NCBI RefSeq assembly: GCF_000816185.1
Contig: NZ_CP007770.1
Location: forward strand, 620,001 to 684,000
DNA length: 64,000 nt
Source: Campylobacter insulaenigrae NCTC 12927
Lineage (GTDB): Bacteria; Campylobacterota; Campylobacteria; Campylobacterales; Campylobacteraceae
Reading direction: 5' to 3'
The position numbers and the translations under genes are program-made. Position 1 is the stretch's first letter, and every line of letters starts with the position of its first letter. Below are positions 46,799 to 56,317 of the stretch, piece after piece. Under the pieces are notes generated by a model that saw only the letters and a program-made list of their open reading frames with translations, did no database searches and was not told the DNA's origin.

Positions 46799-48094
46799 AT
46801 GTATAGGTTTGCGCCTTCGCCGACTGGAGATATGCATATTGGAAATTTAAGAGCAGCTTTGTTTAATTATATTAAATCAAGACAAGAAAACATTGATTTT
46901 ATTTTGCGTATAGAAGATACGGACAATGTTAGAAATATAGCAGGTAAAGAAGAAGAAATTAAAGATATTTTGACTAAATTTGGTATTACTTGGCAACATT
47001 ATTATGTTCAAAGTGAGAATTTGAAATTTCATCGTCAAATGGCTTTAAAATTAGTAAGTGAAAAAAAAGCTTTTGCATGTTTTTGCACAGAAGATGATTT
47101 GGCAAAAAAGAAAGAGCTTGCAAAATCAAAAAATCAGGCTTATAGATATGATGGTACATGTGAGAAGTTGAGTGATATTGATGTTTTAAATTGTGAAAAA
47201 CCATTTGTTATAAGATTAAAAAAACCTTGTAAAGAAATGAAATTTATGGATTTTATTAAAGGAGAAATCACTTTTAACTCAACAGACATAGATAGTTTTG
47301 TCATAATGCGAGCTGATAAAACTCCAACTTATAATTTTGCGTGTGCTATTGATGATATGCTTGAAGGTGTAACTTGTATTATCAGAGGAGAAGATCATGT
47401 TTCAAATACGCCTAAACAAGAGTATATTAGAGCAAGTTTGGATTATGATAAAAATATGACCTATGCCCATTTGCCTATAATTTTAAACGAAGATGGTGTT
47501 AAGATGAGTAAAAGAGAAGCCCATTCTAGTGTCAAATGGATGCTTGATAATGGGTATTTAGCTAGCGCGATTGCTAATTATCTTATATTGTTAGGGAATA
47601 AAACTCCTAAAGAAATTTTTACATTAGAAGAAGCTATTGAGTGGTTTGATCTAAGTAAAATATCAAAATCACCTGCAAGATTTGATACTAAGCGTTTGAT
47701 GCAAATTAATCGTGAGCATATAAAAATGCTAGATGATAATGAATTAAACAAATACTTACAATTTGGTCAAGATGTAGCACAATTAGCTAAATTCTATACT
47801 CAAGAAGCTAGTACTTTAAATGAAATAAAGGAAAAAATTCAAATGATTTTTTCTTCTAAAAATTATGAAGAATTTGTAAATGAATGCAACCTTATAAAAG
47901 GTGTTTTGATAGATCAAGAATTACCAATGGATTATGAAACATTTAAAAAAGATCTTATGGAAAAAACGGCTTTAAAAGGGAAGAACTTTTTTATGCCATT
48001 GCGTTTAGTTTTAACAGGTGTAAAACATGGACCAGAATTAAGTGATTTATATATTTTAATTAGACCTTTTATACAAGAAATTATAAGGAAGTAA
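46799..48094 (+). CDS. gltX: glutamyl-tRNA synthetase (Glu/Gln-tRNA type)
   Basis: A class I synthetase of 431 residues. The HIGH-type motif is [16 protein letters not shown] (near residue 5) and the KMSKS-type motif [11 protein letters not shown] (near 235). Epsilonproteobacteria carry two GltX enzymes. This one resembles my memory of H. pylori GltX2 (HP0643), which charges tRNA-Gln with Glu for GatCAB amidation, including [12 protein letters not shown] and [12 protein letters not shown]. Which tRNA it prefers is inference. The next gene starts 1 nt after the stop. Confidence 0.92.
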   Translation: MYRFAPSPTGDMHIGNLRAALFNYIKSRQENIDFILRIEDTDNVRNIAGKEEEIKDILTKFGITWQHYYVQSENLKFHRQMALKLVSEKKAFACFCTEDDLAKKKELAKSKNQAYRYDGTCEKLSDIDVLNCEKPFVIRLKKPCKEMKFMDFIKGEITFNSTDIDSFVIMRADKTPTYNFACAIDDMLEGVTCIIRGEDHVSNTPKQEYIRASLDYDKNMTYAHLPIILNEDGVKMSKREAHSSVKWMLDNGYLASAIANYLILLGNKTPKEIFTLEEAIEWFDLSKISKSPARFDTKRLMQINREHIKMLDDNELNKYLQFGQDVAQLAKFYTQEASTLNEIKEKIQMIFSSKNYEEFVNECNLIKGVLIDQELPMDYETFKKDLMEKTALKGKNFFMPLRLVLTGVKHGPELSDLYILIRPFIQEIIRK

Positions 48095-48095
48095 A

Positions 48096-48383
48096 ATGGA
48101 TATTGGTTCAAGTTTAATTATATCGTTAGTTCAAATTTTTTCATTGATTATTGATATTTACGTTTGGATTATAATAATTTCTGCTTTAATTTCTTGGGTT
48201 AGACCTGATCCATATAATCCTATAGTGCAAATTCTATATCGTTTAAGTGAGCCAGCTTATGCTTTGGTTAAAAGATTTATTCCAACAACAATAGGAAGCA
48301 TAGACTTAGCTCCTTTGATTATTATTTTATTACTTAAGTTTATACAAATATTTTTGTCAAATTTAATTTTAGGAAGTTTATAA
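48096..48383 (+). CDS. YggT family membrane protein
   Basis: A 95-residue integral membrane protein with two hydrophobic helices (about 8-30 and 67-90). The family motif SALISWVRPDPYNPIVQ (about residues 28-44) identifies the YggT/YlmG group, whose members are linked to cell division, osmotic shock or cofactor insertion. It lies 1 nt after gltX and is directly followed by slt. The function here is unknown. Confidence 0.82.
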   Translation: MDIGSSLIISLVQIFSLIIDIYVWIIIISALISWVRPDPYNPIVQILYRLSEPAYALVKRFIPTTIGSIDLAPLIIILLLKFIQIFLSNLILGSL

Positions 48384-50021
48384 GTGTTGAAAAAAAGTTT
48401 AATAGTATTTATTTTGAGTGTTATTTTTGCAGATTGTGCACCATATTCGTATAAAGAATTAGAGAAAAAACCAAATTCTTTAGCTAAGGATTATTATCTT
48501 TATCGTTTGTTAGAAGTTAATAAGATTAAAAAAAATGATATTAAAACTTTAAAAGGACATATTTATCGTTATGCAGGTCGTATAAAAACTGCAATAGAAG
48601 CTATAATTCCACCGTTAGGTTATAATAAAGAATATGAACTTTGTTATAAATTTAATGCACAAAACATATTAGATGCAAATTTAACATGTCAATTGGTGAG
48701 ATTAAATAGTTTAACTTTTGTACAGGATTTAAATTCTTCTACAAAAGAGTTGATAAAAAAGAATATTCCATCTGAAAATGCTAAAATATCAAAATTATTA
48801 GATGCCTTTGATTCCAAAGATCCTTTAAATTATGTTATTTCAAATTATGATAGTTCAAATTTTTATAGAATTTATGAATTTGATAATAATCAAAAAGATT
48901 TTTTTCTTGAAAAAGAATTTTTAAATGAACTTGCTTTAGAAAAAGAATTTACAAATTTCATAAAAGAAATTATTATCAAGAAGAAAAATCCTTTAATGCG
49001 AAAATCTTTAGTAAATATTGATGCGAATTTAACCCATCAAGATAATGCATTTTATCTTGGTATAAATGCTATTTTAGAAAATAATGATACAAAAGCATTT
49101 GATTTTTTTAAGGTGGCAAAAAATACATTTCAAAGTCAAAATTTGATAGATAATGCAACTTTTTGGCTTTATCAATTAAGCAAAGATGAACAATATCTTG
49201 AAGAATTATCTCAAAGCAATTCTTTAAATATTTATAGTCTTTACGCAAAAGAATTAAAGCAACAACCTATACATAAAATCGAAATTCTTAATCCTCAAAA
49301 AGAAAAAAATGATTTTAATATGAAAGATCCTTTTGCTTGGCAAGAACTCTCTAAGAAAATTAACAACACGCCAAAAAAAGATTTGGCTAAAATGGCAAAA
49401 GAATTTTATACTAAAGAAAATATAGCAATTTATGCTTATATACAAGAAAGAGTAGAAGGATTTAGTAAAAATTATTTCATAATGCCATATTTTAGTTACT
49501 TGAAAGATTATGATGTTAAAAGACAAGCTATGATATTGGCGCTTGCTAGACAAGAAAGTCGCTTTATACCCACAGCAATTTCCACATCTTATGCTTTAGG
49601 ATTAATGCAATTTATACCATTTTTAGCAAATCATATAGGTAATCAAGAACTTCAAATTAAAAATTTTGATCAAGATATGTTATTTGATCCAAAAATAGCA
49701 TATCAGTTTGCAAATCATCATTTAGATTATCTTGAATCTAAATTAAATTCTCCAGTTTTTGTAGCCTATGCTTATAATGGTGGTATAGGTTTTACAACTA
49801 GAATGTTAAAAAGAGATGATATGTTCAAAGATGGAAAATACGAACCATTTTTATCTATGGAACTTGTGCCATATGCTGAAAGCAGGAATTATGCGAAAAA
49901 AGTTTTGGCTAATTATGTTGTTTATCTTCATCTTCTGAACGATAATACACCGATTTCGAAATTTTTTGAAAATTTGATTCAAAACACTGATTCTCAAAAC
50001 AAGAGTTTAGCTGCAAACTAG
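48384..50021 (+). CDS. slt: soluble-type lytic murein transglycosylase
   Basis: The 545-residue periplasmic enzyme cleaves peptidoglycan to 1,6-anhydro products. It has a signal-like N-terminus, a long alpha-helical U-type region and a C-terminal SLT domain: catalytic Glu in LARQESRF near residue 391, then YALGLMQFIP and VAYAYNGG. The start is GTG 48384 (TTG 48387 is possible). The last 113 nt overlap a convergent lipoprotein gene. Position and order match what I recall as Cj0843c. Confidence 0.9.
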   Translation: MLKKSLIVFILSVIFADCAPYSYKELEKKPNSLAKDYYLYRLLEVNKIKKNDIKTLKGHIYRYAGRIKTAIEAIIPPLGYNKEYELCYKFNAQNILDANLTCQLVRLNSLTFVQDLNSSTKELIKKNIPSENAKISKLLDAFDSKDPLNYVISNYDSSNFYRIYEFDNNQKDFFLEKEFLNELALEKEFTNFIKEIIIKKKNPLMRKSLVNIDANLTHQDNAFYLGINAILENNDTKAFDFFKVAKNTFQSQNLIDNATFWLYQLSKDEQYLEELSQSNSLNIYSLYAKELKQQPIHKIEILNPQKEKNDFNMKDPFAWQELSKKINNTPKKDLAKMAKEFYTKENIAIYAYIQERVEGFSKNYFIMPYFSYLKDYDVKRQAMILALARQESRFIPTAISTSYALGLMQFIPFLANHIGNQELQIKNFDQDMLFDPKIAYQFANHHLDYLESKLNSPVFVAYAYNGGIGFTTRMLKRDDMFKDGKYEPFLSMELVPYAESRNYAKKVLANYVVYLHLLNDNTPISKFFENLIQNTDSQNKSLAAN

Positions 50022-50403
50022 CTTTATTTATCAACTTATTAAGAGTAATCTTGTAGTAATTTGCATAATTACTTTTAATAATATATTTAAATAATTCATC
50101 ATTTTCATCTAAAATTTCAAGTTGTGTTTTTTTGCCATCAACTAATATGCTAATATCTTTAGCATTCAAATTAATGCTAGGTAATAAACTTAAGATAAAA
50201 ATTTCTTTTTCACTTTTTTGATCTAAAACAGGATTTAAATAACTAATCACTGCTACAACTCTTGAATTTTTGTAATCAAAATTTATTTTTTGAGCATACA
50301 TTAAGGTTTGACTTTTTAAATTGACTATACTTTGTTCTTGAGTTTTGTTACTACAAGCAATTAAAATAAGTGTTGATAAAAATATAAATAATATTTTTTT
50401 CAT
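49909..50403 (-). CDS. putative lipoprotein converging on slt
   Basis: The 164-residue product has a lipoprotein signal MKKILFIFLSTLILIACSNK with the lipid-carrying Cys near residue 17. The rest is a small mixed alpha/beta domain without a family I recognise; two Cys near the C-terminus (SCFENQCFES) could form a disulfide. Its 3' 113 nt are antisense to the end of slt, and the reading frame stays open across it, so the overlap is likely genuine. It is divergent from mobB. Confidence 0.72.
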   Translation of the reverse strand: MKKILFIFLSTLILIACSNKTQEQSIVNLKSQTLMYAQKINFDYKNSRVVAVISYLNPVLDQKSEKEIFILSLLPSINLNAKDISILVDGKKTQLEILDENDELFKYIIKSNYANYYKITLNKLINKASLQLNSCFENQCFESNFQKISKSVYYRSEDEDKQHN

Positions 50404-50452
50404 TTTTGTCCTTAATTTTTTTATAATTATAAGCTTTTAACTTTTAAAAAGA

Positions 50453-50458
50453 TATAAT
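50453..50458 (+). promoter_or_regulatory. -10 box of mobB
   Basis: AAAGATATAATTATC with TATAAT at 50453-50458 lies 32 nt before ATG 50491; AAAGGAAAA is the ribosome binding site. Confidence 0.55.
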
Positions 50459-50490
50459 TATCATTATTTTCTTACCCATAAAGGAAAATT

Positions 50491-50970
50491 ATGAAAAGAT
50501 TAGCTATGGCATTTAGCGGTCCTTCAAATTCAGGTAAAACTACACTTATTACAAAAGTTGCTAGTTATTTTATGGATCAAAATTTTAAAGTATGTATTAT
50601 AAAACATGATCCAGGAGATAAAGCTTGTTTTGATAATGCAAGAAAAGATAGCTTTAAATTTTTCCAAAGTGGAGCGGATGTAATGGTTTTAAGCCCGACT
50701 AGAACAACTTTGTTTCAACATGCTTGTAGTGATTTAGATAAAGCTGTTGCAATGTTTGATGATTTTGATTTTTTATTTATAGAAGGATTAAAAACTTTAT
50801 CTATGCCAAGAATTAGTGTTTTTTGTAAAGATGTAGATGAGGAATATTTTGATTATTCTAATGCAGTTGCAAGCTATAAAAAAATTGATCACAAAAATGT
50901 TGCTTGGCTTGATTTAAATGATTTAGAAGGTATTTGTGATTTTATATTAAAAAATTCTAAAAAAGTTTAA
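50491..50970 (+). CDS. mobB: molybdopterin-guanine dinucleotide biosynthesis adapter MobB
   Basis: MobB is a P-loop GTPase that assists MobA in attaching GMP to molybdopterin. Walker A is GPSNSGKTTL near residue 10, followed by VCIIKHDPGD near 33 and FLFIEGLK near 88. The length of 159 residues fits. Molybdoenzymes with bis-MGD such as formate dehydrogenase and nitrate reductase are the likely users. fbp follows after 9 nt. Confidence 0.9.
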   Translation: MKRLAMAFSGPSNSGKTTLITKVASYFMDQNFKVCIIKHDPGDKACFDNARKDSFKFFQSGADVMVLSPTRTTLFQHACSDLDKAVAMFDDFDFLFIEGLKTLSMPRISVFCKDVDEEYFDYSNAVASYKKIDHKNVAWLDLNDLEGICDFILKNSKKV

Positions 50971-50979
50971 GGAGAAATA

Positions 50980-51828
50980 ATGCAAGAGATAATCCAAAAT
51001 ATACAAAAGGCTATAATAGAAATTTCGCAAGAATTAAGATATTTAAAAGATTTTGATTATACTACTTCACAAAATGCAACAGGCGATACACAGCTTAAAC
51101 TTGATGTTAAAAGTGATGAAATCATTACAAAATTTTTAAAACAAGCAAAAGGTATAAAAAGTCTTATTAGCGAAGAAAAGCAAGAGCAAATGTTACTTAA
51201 TGAAAATGAAGAATACGTGGTTGCATACGATCCTTTAGATGGTTCTTCCTTGGTTGATGTGAATTTTTCTATAGGGTCAATTTTTGCTATTTATAAAAAT
51301 GAAGCAAAAGCAAAACAATTAAAAGCATCAGTTTATGCTATTTATGGAGTTCGTTTGGAGCTTGTTGTGTGTATTGATATACCTAAATTATATAGACTTA
51401 ATCAAAATAATGAGTTTGTTTTTGTAAAAGATTTGATTTTAAGCGAAAAAGGGAAAATTAATGCAAGTGGCGGGACGCAAAAGAATTGGTCAAATATCCA
51501 TAGAAATTTTATAAAATCATTATTTGATGAGGGATATCGCTTGAGATATTCTGGTGCTATGGTAAGCGATTTACATCAAATTTTACTAAAAGGTGGAGGT
51601 TTGTTTTCATATCCTTCTACAAGTGATGCACCTAATGGAAAATTAAGAGCTTATTTTGAAGTTTTCCCTTTTGCATTTATTTTCGAAAAAGCAAATGGAT
51701 TTTCTAGTGATGGAAAAAACAATTCTTTGTTGGATTTAGAATTTGATAAAATTCATGCTAATACTCCATGCTTCTTAGGTTCAAAATATGAAATTGAAAA
51801 ATTAAAACAAGTGTATAAAGGTCTTTAA
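50980..51828 (+). CDS. fbp: fructose-1,6-bisphosphatase class 1
   Basis: Fbp removes the 1-phosphate in gluconeogenesis, the main direction of carbon flow in Campylobacter, which cannot use glucose well. The metal site signature [19 protein letters not shown] lies near residue 85, with LISEEK near 65. The length of 282 residues is shorter than E. coli Fbp (332) but covers the fold. Its stop shares one base with the next start. Confidence 0.93.
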   Translation: MQEIIQNIQKAIIEISQELRYLKDFDYTTSQNATGDTQLKLDVKSDEIITKFLKQAKGIKSLISEEKQEQMLLNENEEYVVAYDPLDGSSLVDVNFSIGSIFAIYKNEAKAKQLKASVYAIYGVRLELVVCIDIPKLYRLNQNNEFVFVKDLILSEKGKINASGGTQKNWSNIHRNFIKSLFDEGYRLRYSGAMVSDLHQILLKGGGLFSYPSTSDAPNGKLRAYFEVFPFAFIFEKANGFSSDGKNNSLLDLEFDKIHANTPCFLGSKYEIEKLKQVYKGL

Positions 51829-52022
51829 TGTCTGAAACAAAAGACGAATTCGAACAAATATTAGATCTTAAAAAGAAAGAATTATGCGCTTGTCAAGCTC
51901 GTAAAAATTTAAAATCTTGTTTACCTTGTTCGATGATTTTTGAATGTTCTTTGAGAAAAGAATATGTTGAAGCAGTTTATAAAAGTATGTCTAAGGGTAA
52001 AGAAGGTGGATTTGATTTTTAA
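51828..52022 (+). CDS. small Cys-rich protein
   Basis: A 64-residue soluble protein of unknown function with cysteines spaced C20-x-C22, C31-x2-C34 and C40 (seen in ELCACQA and SCLPCSMIFEC). The pattern suggests a zinc or Fe-S site, though no known family is recognised. It is coupled to fbp by a one-base overlap and is 15 nt from metG. I recall a small gene at this place in C. jejuni (Cj0839c), which supports it being real. Confidence 0.72.
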   Translation: MSETKDEFEQILDLKKKELCACQARKNLKSCLPCSMIFECSLRKEYVEAVYKSMSKGKEGGFDF

Positions 52023-52037
52023 TTAAGAAAGGTTTAA

Positions 52038-53921
52038 ATGCGTTATATTACTACTCCTATATATTATGTAAACGATGTTGCACATATAGGTCATGCTTAT
52101 ACTACCATCATAGCTGATGTATTTGCAAGATTTTATCGTTTAAAAGGTCATAAAACTTATTTTTTAACAGGCACTGATGAGCATGGGCAAAAAATTGAGC
52201 AATCAGCTAAATTAAGACAATTTACTCCTAGAGAATATGCAAATGAAATAAGCGCTAAATTTAAAAATCTTTGGGATGAATTTGAAATTTCTTATGATCA
52301 GTTTATAAGAACTACGGATGAAAATCATAAATTAAGTGTTCAAAAAGCTTTTAAGAAAATGTTTGACAAAGGTGATATTTATAAAGGGACTTATGAGGGA
52401 TTTTATTGTATGTCTTGTGAAAGCTATTTTACCCAAACTCAGCTTATTAACGAGTGTAATTGTCCTGATTGTGGCAAAAAAACGGAGCTTTTAAAAGAAG
52501 AAAGTTATTTTTTTAGATTATCAAAATATCAAGATAAGATTTTACGATGGTATAAAGAGCAAGAGCCAATTATGCCAAAAAACAAAGCCAATGAGTTGAT
52601 TAATTTTGTTGAAAATGGCTTAAAAGATCTTTCTATTACTAGAACTAGTTTTGAATGGGGTATAAAACTACCAAAGGAATTAAATGACGAAAAACATGTA
52701 ATTTATGTATGGCTTGATGCTCTTATGAATTATGTGAGTGCCTTAGGTTACGGTCTTAATGAAGAAAAAATGGATTTTTGGCCAGCTTATATACATTTTG
52801 TAGGTAAAGATATTTTGCGTTTTCATGCTATCTATTGGCCTGCTTTTTTAATGAGCTTAGAACTTCCATTGCCAAAATTTATTGCCGCGCATGGTTGGTG
52901 GACTAAAGATGGAGAAAAAATGAGTAAATCAAAAGGAAATGTTGTATCTCCAAAAGAGGTAGCAGAAACTTTTGGTTTGGAAAGTTTTAGATATTTTTTA
53001 TTAAGAGAAATTCCTTTTGGTAATGATGGTGATTTTAGTGACAAAGCTTTGATTACAAGAATTAATGCAGAATTAAGTAATGAATTAGGAAATTTATTAA
53101 ATAGAATTATTGGAATGAGTGCAAAATATTCCAATAACATAATTAAATCAGAAAATATAATGGAATTTTTCACAGAAGAAATTCAAGAATGTAAAGTATA
53201 TATAGAAAATGCTATAGAGGCTCTAGAAAGTATCCAACCTAATAAATTTTTAGAAGAACTTTTTAAAGCCTTATCTTTAGCAAATTCAAGTGTTAGTAAA
53301 TATGAACCTTGGAATTTAATAAAAAATCAAGAAGTTAAAAAAGCAAATGCATTGGTTGCTTTATGTGCTAATATTTTAGCTAAAGTTACAATTTTACTTT
53401 CTGTGGTTATGCCAAAAACTTCGAATAAAATAGCTCAAGCTATGAATTTTTCAATTTCTACTTCGGATTATCAAGAATTAATTAAGCAAGATAAAATTAT
53501 AGATTTTCAAACAAAAACTTGTGAAGTTTTATTTCCTAAAATAGAATTAAAACAGGAAATAGATAGAAAAGAAAATGAAAAAATATCAAGTTTAACTCAA
53601 ATTAAAATTGACGACTTTAAGAAAATTGAGATTAAGGTTGCTTTGGTGAAAGCGTGTGAAAAGGTAGAAGGTAGTGATAAGCTTTTAAAATTCCAACTTG
53701 AGCTCGAAAATGGAGAAATAAGACAGGTTCTTTCTGGTATTGCTAAATTTTATAAGACAGAAGAATTAATTGGTAAGCAAGTTTGTGTGATTACAAATCT
53801 TAAAAAAGCTAAAATTTTTGGATATGAAAGTCAAGGTATGATTTTAAGTGCACAAAAAGATGAAAAATTGGTTTTAATTACACCACAAAATTTTATCGCA
53901 AATGGTGCATTAATAGGATAA
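52038..53921 (+). CDS. metG: methionyl-tRNA synthetase
   Basis: The class I synthetase of 627 residues has HIGH-type HIGHAYT (near residue 15), the zinc knuckle CMSCESYF ... CNCPDCGKK (about 124-148), and KMSKS in GEKMSKSKGNVV (near 294). A C-terminal tRNA-binding (Trbp111/OB) domain (about 530-627) mediates dimerisation and tRNA binding. The architecture is complete. The next gene starts 1 nt after the stop. Confidence 0.97.
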   Translation: MRYITTPIYYVNDVAHIGHAYTTIIADVFARFYRLKGHKTYFLTGTDEHGQKIEQSAKLRQFTPREYANEISAKFKNLWDEFEISYDQFIRTTDENHKLSVQKAFKKMFDKGDIYKGTYEGFYCMSCESYFTQTQLINECNCPDCGKKTELLKEESYFFRLSKYQDKILRWYKEQEPIMPKNKANELINFVENGLKDLSITRTSFEWGIKLPKELNDEKHVIYVWLDALMNYVSALGYGLNEEKMDFWPAYIHFVGKDILRFHAIYWPAFLMSLELPLPKFIAAHGWWTKDGEKMSKSKGNVVSPKEVAETFGLESFRYFLLREIPFGNDGDFSDKALITRINAELSNELGNLLNRIIGMSAKYSNNIIKSENIMEFFTEEIQECKVYIENAIEALESIQPNKFLEELFKALSLANSSVSKYEPWNLIKNQEVKKANALVALCANILAKVTILLSVVMPKTSNKIAQAMNFSISTSDYQELIKQDKIIDFQTKTCEVLFPKIELKQEIDRKENEKISSLTQIKIDDFKKIEIKVALVKACEKVEGSDKLLKFQLELENGEIRQVLSGIAKFYKTEELIGKQVCVITNLKKAKIFGYESQGMILSAQKDEKLVLITPQNFIANGALIG

Positions 53922-53922
53922 T

Positions 53923-54864
53923 ATGAATATTTCTAATTTTTGCGAATTAATTAATGCGGAGATTTTAAATTATGGCGCTACTTCTAGTGTATATGATTTT
54001 TGTATTGATGTAAAGAAAGTTAAACGAGCAAGTGTTTTTTTTGCTAAAAGTCAAGAGCAAGCAGATTATGCTATAGAAGCTGGAGCTTATGTTGTTGTTT
54101 TTGAAGAAGACTTAAATATTAGAGATAATGAAGTTTTTTATCTTAGAGTGTTTGATTTAGAGAAAACTATTTTAAGATTTTTTAGATTTTTAGCTCAAGA
54201 AAAATCTTATAAATTTTTATATTGTTCCAATATAGAAATTCAATTTGCTAAAGGATTTGGATTTAAAATATTGTATGGAGATATTTTTTTGGATTTTGAT
54301 AATTTAAAAAATTCTAAAGACAACACTTTATTTTGTTCTTATAATAAAGAGTATATTTTAAATTTAACTTCAAATTATCTTTCTTTGAAACAAGATTCAT
54401 ATGAATTACTCGGCAAAAAATCATTATTGTATACAAGTTTGCTTTGTAAGAATTTGTATTTTAAAGATTTGAAATTTGCATTCTTTTATGCTGGTATTTT
54501 TGCTAGTTTTATTTCTTTTATAGAAGAATATAAGTTACCATTCTCTTTTAATGATAAGAAGTTAGAGCTTTTTAAAGTATATTTTTTAGATAATAAGAAT
54601 GAAATTTGTCATTTTGGGGCAAGTTCTAGAGTTATATTTTTGGTAGAAGATGAAAAACATTTTGAATTCATCACACAGCAAATTAAAAATTTAAAAGATT
54701 TTAAAATAGCTTTGAAAAATTCCCTCTTTTGTGATTTTTCATATACAGATTTAAATAATTTAAAAAAATTTTTTGATTTTAAATACTGTTTTATTTGTGA
54801 TAGCAATGAAGACTTTTTAAATATTTTTTTACCAAAAATAAATGAAAAATCTTTATTTGATTAA
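53923..54864 (+). CDS. orphan protein with a Mur-ligase-like N-terminal domain
   Basis: The 313-residue protein is not an annotated family to me. Its first 90 residues follow the pattern of the MurE/MurF N-terminal UDP-MurNAc-binding domain: CIDVKKVKRASVFFA matches D-SR-x-V-x-x-G-x-x-F-x-A, and YAIEAGAYVVVFEED and YLRVFDLEKTILRFFRFLA follow the order expected before the ATPase domain. No GxxGKT/S P-loop follows; the remainder is unlike MurF. A role in cell-wall metabolism is possible but unproven. It follows metG directly. Confidence 0.6.
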   Translation: MNISNFCELINAEILNYGATSSVYDFCIDVKKVKRASVFFAKSQEQADYAIEAGAYVVVFEEDLNIRDNEVFYLRVFDLEKTILRFFRFLAQEKSYKFLYCSNIEIQFAKGFGFKILYGDIFLDFDNLKNSKDNTLFCSYNKEYILNLTSNYLSLKQDSYELLGKKSLLYTSLLCKNLYFKDLKFAFFYAGIFASFISFIEEYKLPFSFNDKKLELFKVYFLDNKNEICHFGASSRVIFLVEDEKHFEFITQQIKNLKDFKIALKNSLFCDFSYTDLNNLKKFFDFKYCFICDSNEDFLNIFLPKINEKSLFD

Positions 54865-54912
54865 CTTTAAGTGTGTATATTTTTCAAGTCAATTTATTAA
54901 TTAAGGAAAAAA

Positions 54913-55651
54913 ATGAAAAAAATATTGTGTTTAAGTTTATTTGCGGCAATTGCTTTAAATGCTTAAATATTGGTTTATGGACCTGGTGGACCAGCTCCTG
55001 TTTTAAAAAAATAGCTACAAAATTTGAAGAAAAAACCGGTGAAAAAGTTACCATCGTAGCAGGTCCGACTTCTAAATGGATAGATAAGGCTAAAAAAGAT
55101 GCAGATATAATTTTTTCTGGAAATACTTCTATGATGGATGGTTTTATTAAAGCTTTACCTGAACAAATTAAAGTAGATGATATAGAAGTTTAAATGCTAG
55201 GGCTTCAGGGGTTATTGTAAGATCAGATAATCCTAAAAATATTAAGACTTTTAAAGATCTCTTTAAAGAAGGTGTTAATGTAATGGTTGTTGATGGAGCA
55301 GGGCAGGTTGGTCTTTATGAGGATATGGCTTTGAAAACCGGATCTGTTGAGAATTTAGAGAAGTTAAGAAAAAATATTAAAGTGTACGCAAAGAATTCAA
55401 AAGCAGCTGTTGATGAATGGAAAACTAATCAGAATATAGATGCTTTAATTATTTGGACACATTGGATTAAAGCAGTGGGTGAAAAAGAAAACAAATTTAT
55501 ACAAGCTGATAAAAATTTTGTAATTTATAGAGCAGCTGAGGTTCCTACGACCAAAGGTCTAAAAAATTCTAATGTGACTAAGTTTATTGAATTTGTTAAA
55601 AGTAAAGATATGCAAAAAATTTGGAGAGAAGAAGAGTGGATAAAAAGATAA
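54913..55651 (+). pseudogene. broken AcfC-like periplasmic solute-binding protein gene
   Basis: Three fragments make one substrate-binding protein of the AcfC type. A good start with AAGGAAA and a signal peptide runs to a TAA at 54964-54966. The same frame then reads VYGPGGPAPVLKK until TAG at 55012; the A7 run 55005-55011 needs one more A to continue as KKIATKFEEKTGEK. The second frame runs to VDDIEV and TAA at 55191, where the T3 run 55189-55191 needs one more T to continue with NARASG. The third frame then reads to the natural end at 55651. One nonsense change and two single-base deletions make it non-functional. Confidence 0.85.
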
Positions 55652-55653
55652 CT

Positions 55654-55678
55654 TTTCACAAGCTTTAAGCTTGTGAAA
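55654..55678. terminator. convergent hairpin after the pseudogene
   Basis: TTTCACAAGCT / AGCTTGTGAAA form an 11-bp stem with a TTA loop between the pseudogene and the convergent yceI; a T-rich tail lies on each side. Confidence 0.75.
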
Positions 55679-55682
55679 TTAA

Positions 55683-56255
55683 TTATTTTTCATTCATTTC
55701 AATTTCTATATTGATTCGAATTTCATCAGAAAGTGTTAGGGTAGGAGTGTTTGGTGCAAATTTGAAATCACTTCTTTTTATTTCTCCTTGTAAGTTAAAT
55801 CCAGCTTTTTCTTTTCCTTTGTCTGTTTTAATAACTCCACCAATTTCTGTATCTAAAACAATATCTTTTGAAATTCCTGCAATATTTAAACTTCCATGCA
55901 TTTTACCTTTTTCATTTGATATTTTTTCATATTTATTCATAGTAAAAGTCATTTCCGGGTATGTTTTTGCATTAAAAAAATCACTTTGTAGCAAATGAGT
56001 ATCTCTTGCTTTATTTTCTGTATTTATAGAAGTAACATTTATTTTTGCCTCTAATTTATTAAATTTCATTTCTTTGTTATCAAAATCAATGTTTGCATTA
56101 TAAGTTTTAAAATTTCCATTTACATTGCTAATTTGCAAATGTTTAATTTTAAATCCAACGTTAGAATGAGCTTGATCAATAATAAATTCCTTTGCTAAAG
56201 ATGCATTACTTAAAAGAGTTGCAAAAACCAATGAACCAATTAGTATTCTTTTCAT
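55683..56255 (-). CDS. YceI family periplasmic protein
   Basis: The 190-residue protein has a signal peptide (MKRILIGSLVFATLLSNASLA) and the YceI lipocalin-like barrel that binds isoprenoid lipids: FIDQAHSNVGFKIKHLQISNV (about residues 25-45, in two parts) and TYPEMTFTMN near 97. YceI homologues are periplasmic and often linked to stress or quinone metabolism. It is transcribed leftwards 62 nt below queC. Confidence 0.9.
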   Translation of the reverse strand: MKRILIGSLVFATLLSNASLAKEFIIDQAHSNVGFKIKHLQISNVNGNFKTYNANIDFDNKEMKFNKLEAKINVTSINTENKARDTHLLQSDFFNAKTYPEMTFTMNKYEKISNEKGKMHGSLNIAGISKDIVLDTEIGGVIKTDKGKEKAGFNLQGEIKRSDFKFAPNTPTLTLSDEIRINIEIEMNEK

Positions 56256-56317
56256 TATACTTCCTTATAAAATTTTAGTTTAATTATACAAATTAAGGTA
56301 AATAAAAGATAAATTTA

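Noticed and set aside
55005-55011. A7 tract in the AcfC-like gene as a phase-variation switch
   Set aside because: Adding one A would still leave the stop at 54964 and the frameshift near 55191, so length changes in this tract alone could not restore expression.
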